A stretch of 64,000 nucleotides of DNA from Nostoc cf. commune SO-36 (lineage in GTDB: Bacteria; Cyanobacteriota; Cyanobacteriia; Cyanobacteriales; Nostocaceae): contig NZ_AP025734.1 in NCBI RefSeq assembly GCF_023734775.1, positions 124,001 to 188,000 on the forward strand, given 5' to 3'. The notes beneath the pieces were generated by a model. It was given only the letters and a program-made list of their open reading frames with translations, was not told the DNA's origin and made no database searches. This document shows, piece by piece, positions 42,719 through 51,630 of the stretch (position 1 is the first letter of the stretch; each line of letters begins with the position of its first letter). Made by a program: the position numbers and the translations under genes.

Positions 42719-45700
42719 ATGGATTTAACCACTAGAGTCTTAGAAGGTTCTGGTCTGAGTATACCTATCTTTGATGGGTCGTATAACAATGGTAAGGGGA
42801 GATATTTATCTGAACCAGAAATCATTAAAAATTCTCTGCTCGAACAGATGTTTGAAGCAGAAGATTTACAATCTCTACTACTGGTTAAAATTGACAGTAA
42901 AAATCCAGATGCGAACCATTTAAGACAAAGAACCTTTAGTGATGGAATCCGACGCAAGTTAGCTTTCAGTTCTGGCAATACTTATTACTTTGCTGATGAT
43001 TCACTACATAAAAAAATTAGACGCTTATTCGCTACAGAACCCGATACTGCTTGTCGCTATGGTTCTTTATTAGTTAGCAATTGCTATAAAGGCTCAGAAA
43101 CTTTTACAGGGCTGCGAGTCAAAATTGTGGACTTTGAAGATCCACAGTATGCTCATTATAAAACAGGAGACTGTCACGGCAAGATTTCGCCCCAACTTGC
43201 CAAACAATTGGGAGGAGAACCCAATTGTCCATTCCAATTTCGGTTCGCCTGGAGGAGTAATTGGGCTGAACCAGATAATTCCCAGTGCCCAAAAACCAGC
43301 TTCTTGTCCAAAGGTACTTTCCTACCTGATGCGACTTTAACCGATGCCGAAAGCTACGACATTATTATGGATCGTTCCTCAATTAAAGGCATTAAAAAGT
43401 CAGAACTCAAAAACTTAATTCCCTGTGGTGACTATGAGTTTCCCCAAGCGGTAATCGGTAATCGAGGTAACGCCAAAGCCACCAGCTACGATAATAGTTG
43501 GCAGTTTACCATTTGGTACTCAGAAGAAGCAGTCAAACAAGATTTGAGCAAACCCACCGAAGAAAAAGCTAGAGAACTGGCCCAGTTGCAGCGCAATCCC
43601 TTGGTGTTGGCAAAATACATCATCCAACAATATGATAAACAACAGCGATCGCAGCAAGAGCAATCTGAAGAAGCTTTTGACGAAATTGAGGGTAATGCTA
43701 ACAATAAAGCACAGGAATCTCGCTGGATTTCCCTACTCCGCAACGATAAATATGGTCAATTGATTGAAACCCCCAAATTCTGCAAGTTTGCTACCGATTA
43801 CATAGCAAATCAATGGCGTGACCTAGCAATTAAGGGTGGATACAACCATAATTCGGGTATGGCAATGCCATGCGATCGCCTAACTCGTGGCACAATCTGT
43901 GTACCCCATCTCCCAGAAGGAGATGTCATTCTCACCCGTTACCCCATTGTCAACTCAGACAACATCCGTCTCTACAGTAACATCCACGACCCAGAATTGA
44001 AGAAAACTCGCAACGTAGTTTGGATTCACCCCAAGGATGCCGAGGAATATCACCAAGCCGATTTTGATGGCGACCAATTAATGGTCAGCCCTGCTAGTAA
44101 ACTGCCTAATATTGCTCAAGAAACTCTCCGCGCAGGTGAACCGGGACGATTTGAGCCAGTTAAACAACGCCCTAAGCTGGCGTATACGGAAATTACAGAT
44201 GAAGAAGGCAACTTAAAATACAAAAATTTAGCAGAGATTGCTGCTGCTAGCAGTCAAAATAAAGTAGGGCTGGTAGCAACAAACATTGGGCGTGTACAGT
44301 CATCAATGCCCCAAGATGGTGAGAATGTAGAGCGATTTGTCAGACGACAAAGGAAGCTACTAAACCGCCTATTTCAGGCACTTCAGGTTGAGGTAGATTC
44401 GCCCAAAAGTGCAGAAAGATTGGAAGATATCAAGGAAATAGGTGGAGAAAATTTACTCGCAGATGCCAAAAAATGGTCAGAGTCTCACCCCAGTTACTTT
44501 TTGACTTTAAGAAAGATGAACGGCTTTATCGCTCCTTTGCCATGCCTGCGGATGCTCCCGGCTCAATCAACGTCATTGCAAGAGTTGTTGTCAATCCTGT
44601 ATGGGAACCAACACGCATTCGCAGCAGAGATAGACACGAGTTTCGCTACCTGTTTCCCAAAGAGACGCTATCTGTAGATGCCTTGGAATGGGCGGAGGAA
44701 CTGAAAACAAGGTTTCAGCAAGCTAGAGACGAAATTAAGGAACGGGTGGGAGATGATAGGGAAGCCTTTAATGAGGAACTAGGAAAGCTATACGAAAGCT
44801 ATCGGGCGGAAATTGATGAATTATTCCCCAGTCCAGAAGAGAGGTTTGTAAATCCTGCGGACAGGCTCAATCAATGCGTAGCGTCTCCCAGAGAAGGCGC
44901 GGCGGCACTGTGGCACACACAACACACCCGTCCAGAACTAGATCGGCATCGCAAAGACTGTTTAAAGCTGGCAGAACAGATGGAAATTACGTTTTCGTTT
45001 CAGCACGATTATGAACTGCCCAGCGTTGCATTACCACAGGATATTTATGTTTTGAGTGTTCCTTTCGGTGCAGGTGCTATTAAATGGAAAGAGTCTTTAG
45101 AACAAAAGGGAATTAAATTTGATGCCACTATTCATCCTCAATTACCTCTGATTGAATTTGCTTTGAAAGACTTATCCCCCAAAGTAGTTGATAAATTAGC
45201 TGCTAAATTTGGTGAAAACATTAACGATTTAGATGAACTTAATATCCCCAAGGATTTAAGAATTATTCCTCCCGCAGATCATAGTTGGGCAACATCACGT
45301 CAGGATTCAGGTGTTGGTGCTTTGGCATATAACCTGTTTACAGAGGAAGTATGTCAGCAGCTTCAGGATTTTCAGTTTGATGAAATTAAAGTGTTGGGTA
45401 TTAAATACAATCACTTTGCTAATGAAAACTTTGCTAGTAAGCAATGGAAAAAGCGCAGTGTTACTTTGGAAGTGGGAGTTTTTGAGTTACCTGAATCACA
45501 CCCAGAGCATTATCGTTACAACGGTACACCGATATTACAGATTGATGGCAAGAATTTAGGCACTTTTGCTCCTGACAGTCCGAAACTGCCGATTGGTGCT
45601 ACATTCGCAGCTACTTTGCAACCAGATGGCTCTAGTATTATCCTCAAGGTTAATTCTGAGTCAATCAGTCTGCCAGAAGTTTCATTACCGGAATCAGAAC

Positions 45701-46089
45701 CAAAGTTAGATACTGCTGGACAATTCCGAGCCATTCACCGTGAACTCTGGCGTAAAGAAATGTTTGATAATTTGGTAGGAGCGATCGCTACTACCTACGA
45801 ACAGCGACAAGCCAATCAATCTGCAAGTAATGAAATTGAGCAGTTTAACATTGGTAGTCATTGGACTGCTTATGTGCAACCCAGTGGTGATTTTATTGTG
45901 CGGAATGAAGCTAAACGGACAATTTGTAGAGGCAATCTCCAGACGGGTGAGGAGATATTTCCACTTTCAGAAGAACGTGCCAGGGAGCTAGAAGCGATGA
46001 TTTTAGAGAGGGAACAATTACTTCACAAAAAACATGAGTTATCACACAATGGAAACCATATTAGCAGTCATAATATTGAGTTGAACTAA
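42719..46089 (+). CDS. Putative single-chain RNA polymerase (double-psi-beta-barrel, RdRP/YonO-like), frame broken once
   Basis: Two overlapping frames (42719-44677 and 44473-46089) form one protein of about 1120 aa. The first barrel region reads HYKTGDCHGKISPQLAKQLG, FQFRFAWRSNW, FLSKGTFLPDATL and IIMDRSSIKGIKKSEL. The second has the metal-binding signature AEEYHQADFDGDQLMVSPAS, followed by EIAAASSQNKVGLVATNIGR. This order (D-x-HGKIS, KG, then DFDGD, then K-VG) is that of eukaryotic RdRPs and phage YonO-type polymerases. The frame moves by -1 near 44475-44512 (A6 run at 44468 or T5 run at 44508). A 24-27 nt dispersed repeat is inserted in frame near 44875-44901. The C-terminal half is helical and unrecognised. 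Confidence 0.7.
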
Positions 46090-46154
46090 AGTGGTAAAGG
46101 AGATTATTTAAATGTGCCAAATAGCATAGGCACTTTTATAAATTTACAATTACC

Positions 46155-46333
46155 TAGTACTTACGCACTGTACAAAATGACTATCATGTGTGTCCAAGAA
46201 AAACCTTTGTTTCAGGCTATTGGTTACTAGCTTTAGATCGCTAGTGATCGCTGGCTAATGGTGAAAAAATCAAACTAAAATGCCTGAAAATACATACCCA
46301 TATTTAATTGCTTCTGTCAATGCGTAAGTCCTA
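46155..46333. mobile_element. MITE-like element with ACTTACGCA termini
   Basis: The left end TAGTACTTACGCACTGTACA and the right end, read inward, TAGGACTTACGCATTGACAG form imperfect inverted repeats. They are bounded by TA on both sides, as for IS630/Tc1-type elements. The interior (about 140 bp) is non-coding. Confidence 0.6.
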
Positions 46334-46461
46334 TTACCTTTGAAACCGCAATAATAATTTTTTTTAATAATTATTGATTATAGAGTAGCTTTTATTTGAT
46401 ACAGTAAAGATATTTTTAAATGGAAGTAAAGCCCATAAAACTGGTGTATCAAATAAAGTAT

Positions 46462-46593
46462 ATGTTGCAAATATGGCTCAGGTATGGCGTTGCTCAAGAC
46501 AAAACCTTAGTCTCAATTGAAGATGTTAAGCATGGGAAAACTCAGTTAAGGTGTCCCTAATGTGGTCGTGAGTTGACAGCAAAAAAGAGCTAT
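46462..46593 (+). pseudogene. CoiA-like zinc-ribbon N-terminus remnant
   Basis: ATG 46462 reads MLQIWLRYGVAQDKTLVSIE, then DVKHGKTQLRCP, a TAA stop (46558-46560) and CGRELTAKK in the same frame. The CPxCG ribbon and GKTxLxCP-CG-x-LxAKKG pattern match the start of competence CoiA-like proteins found in cyanobacteria (recollection). A Tyr codon has apparently become a stop, and the remainder of the gene is absent. Confidence 0.5.
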
Positions 46594-47005
46594 GAATTTA
46601 TCAAACTTATCATTAGAATTGGAGTTAGCTGTTTGCGCGATTGCAGCGCAAGCCTATGCACATACTAGATACAAGCTGATTGTTAAAATATCTGAGGATT
46701 TTATTACCATAGAATTTCAAGGATATTTTACTGAACAATTTAATCCCAAAAATCGCCCTGATCCAAATCCTAATAGCAATTTATACCGAAATACGAGAGT
46801 AGATTTTTCTCTTAATTACTTTAAAGATGAACTAATTCTTGGAGGGTGGTGGCGTGGAGCAATATTATCCTTATATTATTCTCAAAATCAGCATTTTTGG
46901 CTGAATGAAGATGGGGATGAGATTGCCAGACCCTATCCAGATGGGGATAAATTTGAATCTATTGCTGCAAAAATTTACCCACTTTTAAAGCAGCATTTTA
47001 ATTAG
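46592..47005 (+). CDS. Protein of unknown function, 137 aa
   Basis: MNLSNLSLELELAVCAIAAQ starts a protein with beta-strand-like segments (YKLIVKISEDFITIEFQGYF, LILGGWWRGAILSLYYSQNQ) and a C-terminal helix ending YPLLKQHFN. It lies directly after the CoiA-like remnant. No motif was recognised. The composition and clean length argue for a real small gene, perhaps an immunity- or phage-like protein, but nothing supports a specific role. Confidence 0.5.
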   Translation: MNLSNLSLELELAVCAIAAQAYAHTRYKLIVKISEDFITIEFQGYFTEQFNPKNRPDPNPNSNLYRNTRVDFSLNYFKDELILGGWWRGAILSLYYSQNQHFWLNEDGDEIARPYPDGDKFESIAAKIYPLLKQHFN

Positions 47006-47096
47006 GTTTTATTTAGATTTCTGCAATAGTTCAGCCAGTAAAAATCAATTAAAATCCTTATTGATGCTTTAGTTTGATTGAGAAAAAATCTGCCTT

Positions 47097-47378
47097 TCAA
47101 ATACAAATTAATTCCCCAATCAAATTCGCCGCTCGCTCTCCATATTTTTGCTTAACAGCACTATTATATGGCAATTTAGCTTCGCTCAAAAAGTCGCGGA
47201 TAAATAGAGATAAGTTAAATCCTCTCTTCGAGTCAACGTATTCTACTAGTTCAATATTAAATAATACTTTGAATTCGTCTTCTCTTTGTTTGAGCGCTGA
47301 ATATTTAGTTAAGTTGTTTGAAGAGAAGATTGGGCTGACTGCCTCATTAAACAGTTTTTCCATTAAGCGATCGCTCAT
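47097..47378 (-). CDS. Small protein of unknown function, 93 aa
   Basis: MSDRLMEKLFNEAVSPIFSS starts a largely helical protein with FKVLFNIELVEYVDSKRGFN and AVKQKYGERAANLIGELICI. An AGAGGAAAA ribosome-binding candidate sits just before the ATG. The opposite-strand frame at 47074-47403 is a shadow. No motif is seen. Confidence 0.45.
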   Translation of the reverse strand: MSDRLMEKLFNEAVSPIFSSNNLTKYSALKQREDEFKVLFNIELVEYVDSKRGFNLSLFIRDFLSEAKLPYNSAVKQKYGERAANLIGELICI

Positions 47379-47441
47379 ATTTTCCTCTATACTTTTGTGC
47401 TAAGTTTTACTTCAATGGAACTTCAAGTTGTGTAACACATT

Positions 47442-47582
47442 AGACATCTCCAAAATAGTATATTTTGTGGTAAAAGAACATAATAATAAGTTTTCTGACA
47501 CCCAAACATGAGTGACATACCGAATTACATTGAGGAGAATCCTAAAGAAATAAAGCGGTTAATTGGTATAGAGTATGAACAC
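47442..47582 (+). mobile_element. ISL2-type IS remnant (left end and transposase N-terminus)
   Basis: AGACATCTCCAAAATAGTA at the left matches the inverted repeat of the complete element at 5809. It is followed by ATG 47518 and MSDIPNYIEENPKEIKRLIG, homologous but not identical to that element's transposase start. Similarity stops near GAGTATGAACA. It is a diverged relative, so more than one ISL2-type lineage has visited this replicon. Confidence 0.75.
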
Positions 47583-47622
47583 AGTGTCTTCTTGGTAACG
47601 TCTAACAAAATGAGTGATAATC

Positions 47623-48027
47623 ATGATTGATCTACTGTCTAAGGATTTAAAGCATTCGGAAAAATATAAAGGCTGCATTATTGATGTGTGGCGTGATGAT
47701 AGGCGTGGCTGCTACTTGGCTGAATTATATGCCCCAGTACGCAACAGAATGTTGATGCAACAAAGGCAAGCCTTCTCAGATATTCAATCGCCTGTAGCTT
47801 ATATGAAGGAACAGATCGATAAATACTATTCGCAAGGTTGGTATAAAGGCTGCATTATTGACGTGTGGTTTGATCTACGCCTTGGCTGCTACTTGGCTGA
47901 ATTATATGTACCCGTGCAGTCAGAAATGGTGCTACAAGAAAGCCTACCATTCTCAGATATTCAATCGGCTCTAGCCTCCATGAGGGAACAGATCGATAAA
48001 TATTACTTGAATGAGGTCAGACAGTAG
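47623..48027 (+). CDS. Internally duplicated small protein, unknown function
   Basis: A 134-aa protein made of two tandem units of about 58 residues. Unit 1 begins YKGCIIDVWRDDRRGCYLAE and unit 2 YKGCIIDVWFDLRLGCYLAE; both contain LY-PV, FSDIQS and EQIDKYY. The DNA is also similar, so the duplication is fairly recent. The unit resembles short antitoxin- or regulator-like folds, but no family was recognised. ATG 47623 is chosen over GTG 47614. It starts just after the ISL2 remnant. Confidence 0.6.
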   Translation: MIDLLSKDLKHSEKYKGCIIDVWRDDRRGCYLAELYAPVRNRMLMQQRQAFSDIQSPVAYMKEQIDKYYSQGWYKGCIIDVWFDLRLGCYLAELYVPVQSEMVLQESLPFSDIQSALASMREQIDKYYLNEVRQ

Positions 48028-48434
48028 TTCAATAGCATCAGTCAGGTTTGGGCGCATTCACATCAGGTATTGAGCGCGATATTGTGCCACTGCTGGCAGT
48101 AAAACTCTATTCCAGCCTGAGTAATAATTAGCTTGGTTGAGTGCTTACCGTCTTTGTTCCAGTAGCCAACTTCCTTTACTAATCCGTTGTCGGTTCCGTA
48201 ATAATCTCGCAGTCAACACCCTAGTCCACTGCCAACTAAACCCAGCGTAATCCCCAAAGTTTAAGCCACTGTCTGCTCGTGGTGGGATGAAGGGGAAATA
48301 ATACCGCGTCCTTATCCTCATCGAGATAAGCTTCTCTGCGTTCGCTAAAGAAATATATCCTTTGTTAATAAAGATGATCTGAATTTTGATATCAGTGCTA
48401 AAGGGTAGCCAGAGCCGATTATACCTGCAATCGC
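48028..48434. other. Gene-poor stretch with a possible decayed gene end
   Basis: On the minus strand about 48077-48215 reads RDYYGTDNGLVKEVGYWNKD, then GKHSTKLIITQAGIEFYCQQ to a stop, bounded upstream by stop codons. It looks like the last 45 residues of a lost protein. The rest shows no gene. Confidence 0.35.
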
Positions 48435-48665
48435 TTAAATTTTTAGCAGCACTTTAGTGACAACGCCATGAATATCAGCGCAGCCATCTTCTAGGGGGAG
48501 CAGCAAGGGAGCTTCGTAGATATGAATACTCGCTACAATTTCTTGCCCTAGTAAATCTTCATAGCCATAAGCCTCGTAATAGCATCCATGAGATGCTAAA
48601 GCCAGATAAGCTTTTTTGTTTGGCCTGTCTAGCCGAATAACTATCCCTGTCTGTTCGCATTCCAT
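48435..48665 (-). CDS. Small protein of unknown function, 76 aa
   Basis: MECEQTGIVIRLDRPNKKAY starts a protein that continues LALASHGCYYEAYGYEDLLG and ends with HGVVTKVLLKI. It is probably a small beta-rich fold. It lies 6 bp after the stop of the 48672 gene on the same strand, suggesting a two- or three-gene unit with the HNH-like gene upstream. No known motif is seen. Confidence 0.45.
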   Translation of the reverse strand: MECEQTGIVIRLDRPNKKAYLALASHGCYYEAYGYEDLLGQEIVASIHIYEAPLLLPLEDGCADIHGVVTKVLLKI

Positions 48666-48671
48666 AATATG

Positions 48672-48857
48672 TCATTCCAAATTAATAAATAAAGACAACT
48701 GATTCTTAATTATTTGAATATCATTAAATAAATCTTTCTTTAAAGATTTTAACAGAGAAAGAGAGCCGATAACATAATCATCAATGTCATTGGTACTCAA
48801 AACAGAACTTTCATCCAACTCATCTTTTAAGTCTTCTAACAAATCAATAGTTTTCAT
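48672..48857 (-). CDS. Small acidic protein, 61 aa
   Basis: MKTIDLLEDLKDELDESSVL and LSLLKSLKKDLFNDIQIIKN suggest a short helical, acidic protein. It sits 31 bp after the HNH-like gene and 6 bp before the next one, on the same strand. It could be an antitoxin- or immunity-sized partner, but this is only a size and context inference. Confidence 0.4.
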   Translation of the reverse strand: MKTIDLLEDLKDELDESSVLSTNDIDDYVIGSLSLLKSLKKDLFNDIQIIKNQLSLFINLE

Positions 48858-48888
48858 GTCTCCCCCTCAGATTAACAAGTATTTTTCT

Positions 48889-49593
48889 TTAGTAATTAGA
48901 TGCTGGAGAGTCAGGTAATGCCAAAAATATAATACTTTGATAAAAAACCATTTTTATCGCCCACCCTTTATCTTTAAATTTATGTATTTGATAGTAAAAA
49001 ATATCAGGATGTCCTCCTTTATTTTCTAGCCCTAATTCATTAAATGCTTGACTAGCACGAACTAAATAATCATGCTCTGGGTTTAAAGATAAATCAGGCA
49101 TTAAGAACTTTGGACTTTTAATAATGCACTCTCCCTGCCACTTATCTTTATAGTTTGATTCGTAATAATAAAGAGCATAAGCAATAGATTTAATCACTTT
49201 ATCAATGCGTTCTCGTTCATAAGCAATAGCTAAAGTTTTGCCTGGAATTAACAAGTCTCCATGCATATAAGGCACTACCACTGGTGTAGACCTAGAAAAA
49301 ATTAACTTTCCTAGTGATGCATTTTGCCTTGCTAAAACGTCTATCCACTTAGACATCAGCAAAGAAAAAGCTAAATCGCTGTTGTCAGCGTGCAGAATAA
49401 TTGACACGGCTGTATATTCATCATCTTTGGAACGCCCAGTATTATGTTTTTCACAGGATGGAACTGTAATTAAATTTTTTCGATAATCAGGGCTACCAGA
49501 AGGTAAATCTTTCTTTTTCGGGAAAAAACACTTAGGTGGAGTGTGTTCTTTAGTAGTTGCAATTTCATTACAATAATAACATTTATGTTTCAT
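48889..49593 (-). CDS. HNH-like zinc-finger nuclease candidate
   Basis: A 234-aa protein with an N-terminal treble-clef pattern: CYYCNEIATTKEHTPPKCFF, then VPSCEKHNTGRSKDDEYTAV. The C-x-x-C, EH, C-x-x-HN arrangement resembles HNH endonucleases of the McrA-like class. The remaining 170 residues are unrecognised and end in hydrophobic strands (MVFYQSIIFLALPDSPA). It lies with two tiny genes on the same strand, near a Tn554-type element. A role in defence or as an effector is possible but not shown. Confidence 0.55.
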   Translation of the reverse strand: MKHKCYYCNEIATTKEHTPPKCFFPKKKDLPSGSPDYRKNLITVPSCEKHNTGRSKDDEYTAVSIILHADNSDLAFSLLMSKWIDVLARQNASLGKLIFSRSTPVVVPYMHGDLLIPGKTLAIAYERERIDKVIKSIAYALYYYESNYKDKWQGECIIKSPKFLMPDLSLNPEHDYLVRASQAFNELGLENKGGHPDIFYYQIHKFKDKGWAIKMVFYQSIIFLALPDSPASNY

Positions 49594-49652
49594 AAAACTT
49601 AGTAATAATCAAAAAAACGTTGGTTGGGTGGTACATCTGAATATTCTGACCA

Positions 49653-50207
49653 TTATTCAAACAATTTAGGTCTTTTAACCATCGCTCCACCTTCCCTTAC
49701 AAATCCATACTTTGCGTACCAATTTGTTAATTCTTCTTGGTTTAACCAAACACCGCCCGCGCCACCTGGATCTGCAAAAAGAGATACTGGTAAATTTAAT
49801 TTTTCACCATTTTTAAGAATTTTACGAAGCAAATATGAACCCAAACCCTTAGCTTTATCTTGGTCAAAGATAACCTGTAATTCATGCACCCATAAGCTTG
49901 TTTGTCCGCTTACATTTTCAATACTTGTAAAAGCAAATGCGATACTTTTTTGATTTTCATTTCTTAGCTTCCATCGTCTATATAAAGAATAATTTATTTC
50001 AACTTCGCCCTTATAGTCTTTTTCCTCTACTGTTTTGAGTGTGTACAGCAGATTGATCTGTAAATTTCGCACAAACCGCCTAATCTTTGTACTCAACCTT
50101 GTCATCCATAGTAATTTTAGAAGGTAGGGCAAGACAACGCTTTTATTACCTCCAAGGCAGGATTGCGCTGGATTATATTGATTACCCTTGGTATTACAGC
50201 AGTCCAC
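49653..50207 (-). CDS. GNAT-like acetyltransferase
   Basis: A frame of 184 aa whose last 85 residues look like a GNAT domain: VHELQVIFDQDKAKGLGSYL is the acetyl-CoA-binding beta4-alpha3 region (QxxGxG-like), followed by LPVSLFADPGGAGGVWLNQE and LTNWYAKYGFVREGGAMVKR (the conserved YxxxGF end). The first 35 residues are poorly gene-like and the true start may be a downstream ATG near 50105. The substrate is unknown. Confidence 0.6.
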   Translation of the reverse strand: MDCCNTKGNQYNPAQSCLGGNKSVVLPYLLKLLWMTRLSTKIRRFVRNLQINLLYTLKTVEEKDYKGEVEINYSLYRRWKLRNENQKSIAFAFTSIENVSGQTSLWVHELQVIFDQDKAKGLGSYLLRKILKNGEKLNLPVSLFADPGGAGGVWLNQEELTNWYAKYGFVREGGAMVKRPKLFE

Positions 50208-50233
50208 ATTAATAGCTAGTTTAGATCATCCTC

Positions 50234-50253
50234 AATAGTACTATAGTACTATT
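50234..50253. promoter_or_regulatory. 20-bp perfect palindrome
   Basis: AATAGTACTATAGTACTATT is fully self-complementary. It lies 27 bp upstream of the 49653-50207 frame, in the position of an operator. It is followed at 50282-50300 by a small CCCTAC/GTAGGG hairpin. Confidence 0.45.
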
Positions 50254-50401
50254 AAAATTTCTTTAGCTGACCTAATCTAAATCCCTACCTTAATAGTAGG
50301 GTTGATTTTGGCGTTGACAGGTAATTTTGATAGCAATCCTTTATGTCGTTTATAACGTCTACAACGTTTATATATAGAAACTTTTACGTTGTTTACGTTT
50401 T

Positions 50402-51307
50402 CTACAACGTTTCAAGTGGATACTGGGATAACATCTCTGAAAAAGGTATCCACTTTTCATCGTTAGAGTAGATCATGATGCCGTCTTTAGTAGTTTGACT
50501 AGCTTGAACCAATTTATGCAGCTTGGCTTTTGGATACCATTCAGTAAATAAGTCTAGCTCTGATTTGATTTGTATTTTACCGTTGGGTTTCCAACCTTGT
50601 TCAATAGCAGTTTTTAGCCAACCTCCTGGCTTATCAACACCACCATCAGAAATCGCTTCTTTTAACGCCTCTATTGCATCTAAAACAGTTTCTTCTGAGA
50701 ATGCTTTAATTGTTTTAGTTAAAGTTGAATTAGATTGAATACCTAAAAACTCAAGTTGTTGTTTAACTTGGTCACTAATATTTGAACGTCCTGCCCTTTT
50801 CTTTTCTAGTAACGCTACTTTAGAATTCTCTACGGGTACTGCTGTAAATTGCTGTACTTGTTGACGGCATTCCTGGAATTGTTGTTTTAACTCTGCATTT
50901 TCAGCCTTAAGCCTTTGGGCTAAATCATCAGCACCTTGTAGATGATAAACCCTACCAGCTAACCCTTCATTAATTCTGCGTAGCCCATCTATTTCTGCTC
51001 GTAACTTCTTGTTCTCTTCCCTGAACGTGGAAATCACTACTGATTTGGAATTATCTGATGCTATTGGAGGTTGTTTAGATTTAGGTTTTTGCTTTTGCTG
51101 GTCACGCAGAGTTTCAATTCTATTTCTCAAATCTTCCTGTTTATACAAGTAAGCAGTCGAGACATTAGCAGATTGAGCTACGGATTTAAAACTAATTATT
51201 TGACCTTGTTTTATCATCCTCTCAAGTGCTTTTTCTACTCGCTCTGCTGATTTTTTAGCCTTCTGTGCTGCTGCGTCTTGTAATGCTTCAATCTTTCTGT
51301 TTGTCAT
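50402..51307 (-). CDS. tnpC: TnpC-like protein of a Tn554-type element (DUF6262-like)
   Basis: A 301-aa protein (MTNRKIEALQDAAAQKAKKS). Residues 1-75 resemble the helix-turn-helix start of Tn554 TnpC (AERVEKALERMIKQG, ISFKSVAQSANVSTAYLYKQ). A long coiled coil follows (about 95-160), then a C-terminal winged-like region (LDAIEALKEAISDGGVDKPG, GWLKTAIEQGWKPNG) seen in replication-type proteins. ATG 51307 is chosen over a TTG at 51319 because GAGGTGG lies just upstream. It is the third gene after tnpA and tnpB on the same strand. Confidence 0.7.
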   Translation of the reverse strand: MTNRKIEALQDAAAQKAKKSAERVEKALERMIKQGQIISFKSVAQSANVSTAYLYKQEDLRNRIETLRDQQKQKPKSKQPPIASDNSKSVVISTFREENKKLRAEIDGLRRINEGLAGRVYHLQGADDLAQRLKAENAELKQQFQECRQQVQQFTAVPVENSKVALLEKKRAGRSNISDQVKQQLEFLGIQSNSTLTKTIKAFSEETVLDAIEALKEAISDGGVDKPGGWLKTAIEQGWKPNGKIQIKSELDLFTEWYPKAKLHKLVQASQTTKDGIMIYSNDEKWIPFSEMLSQYPLETL

Positions 51308-51405
51308 TATCCACCTCAAAAACTTTAATTAGCTTTAGAGAATTCACTCCTTTCTAAGTAAGTCGGTGAAAAAAATTCAATGTATATGAAGAAATATAAA
51401 TTAGC

Positions 51406-51482
51406 TGTAGGGTGTGTTATGCCTTATAGCAACGCACCTGAGATTGTTGACGATGGGGCGCTTGGCGACAACACACCCTACA
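51406..51482. repeat. 77-bp inverted-repeat element TGTAGGGTGTGTT
   Basis: TGTAGGGTGTGTT (51406-51418) and its exact complement AACACACCCTACA (51470-51482) bound a non-coding 51-bp interior. This outline belongs to a family of short dispersed repeats common in cyanobacterial genomes. It lies between tnpC and tnpB. Confidence 0.65.
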
Positions 51483-51630
51483 TTAAAATTCTTTAACATA
51501 GCTGGAAATATTAGCACCGACTTACTTAGTCTCGGTTTTGGAATATGTAAATACTCAAACTTATGTACAAAACAGTAAGCAACTGATTATTTTATTAGTA
51601 TTGGCTCTATACCAGAGTAAGAAAACTCGA

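Noticed and set aside
44468..44474. A6 run in the polymerase-like gene as a programmed -1 site
   Set aside because: In the zero frame the codons are GCC AAA AAA TGG, so the first position of the heptamer is C and the X XXY YYZ rule is not met; an indel is more likely.
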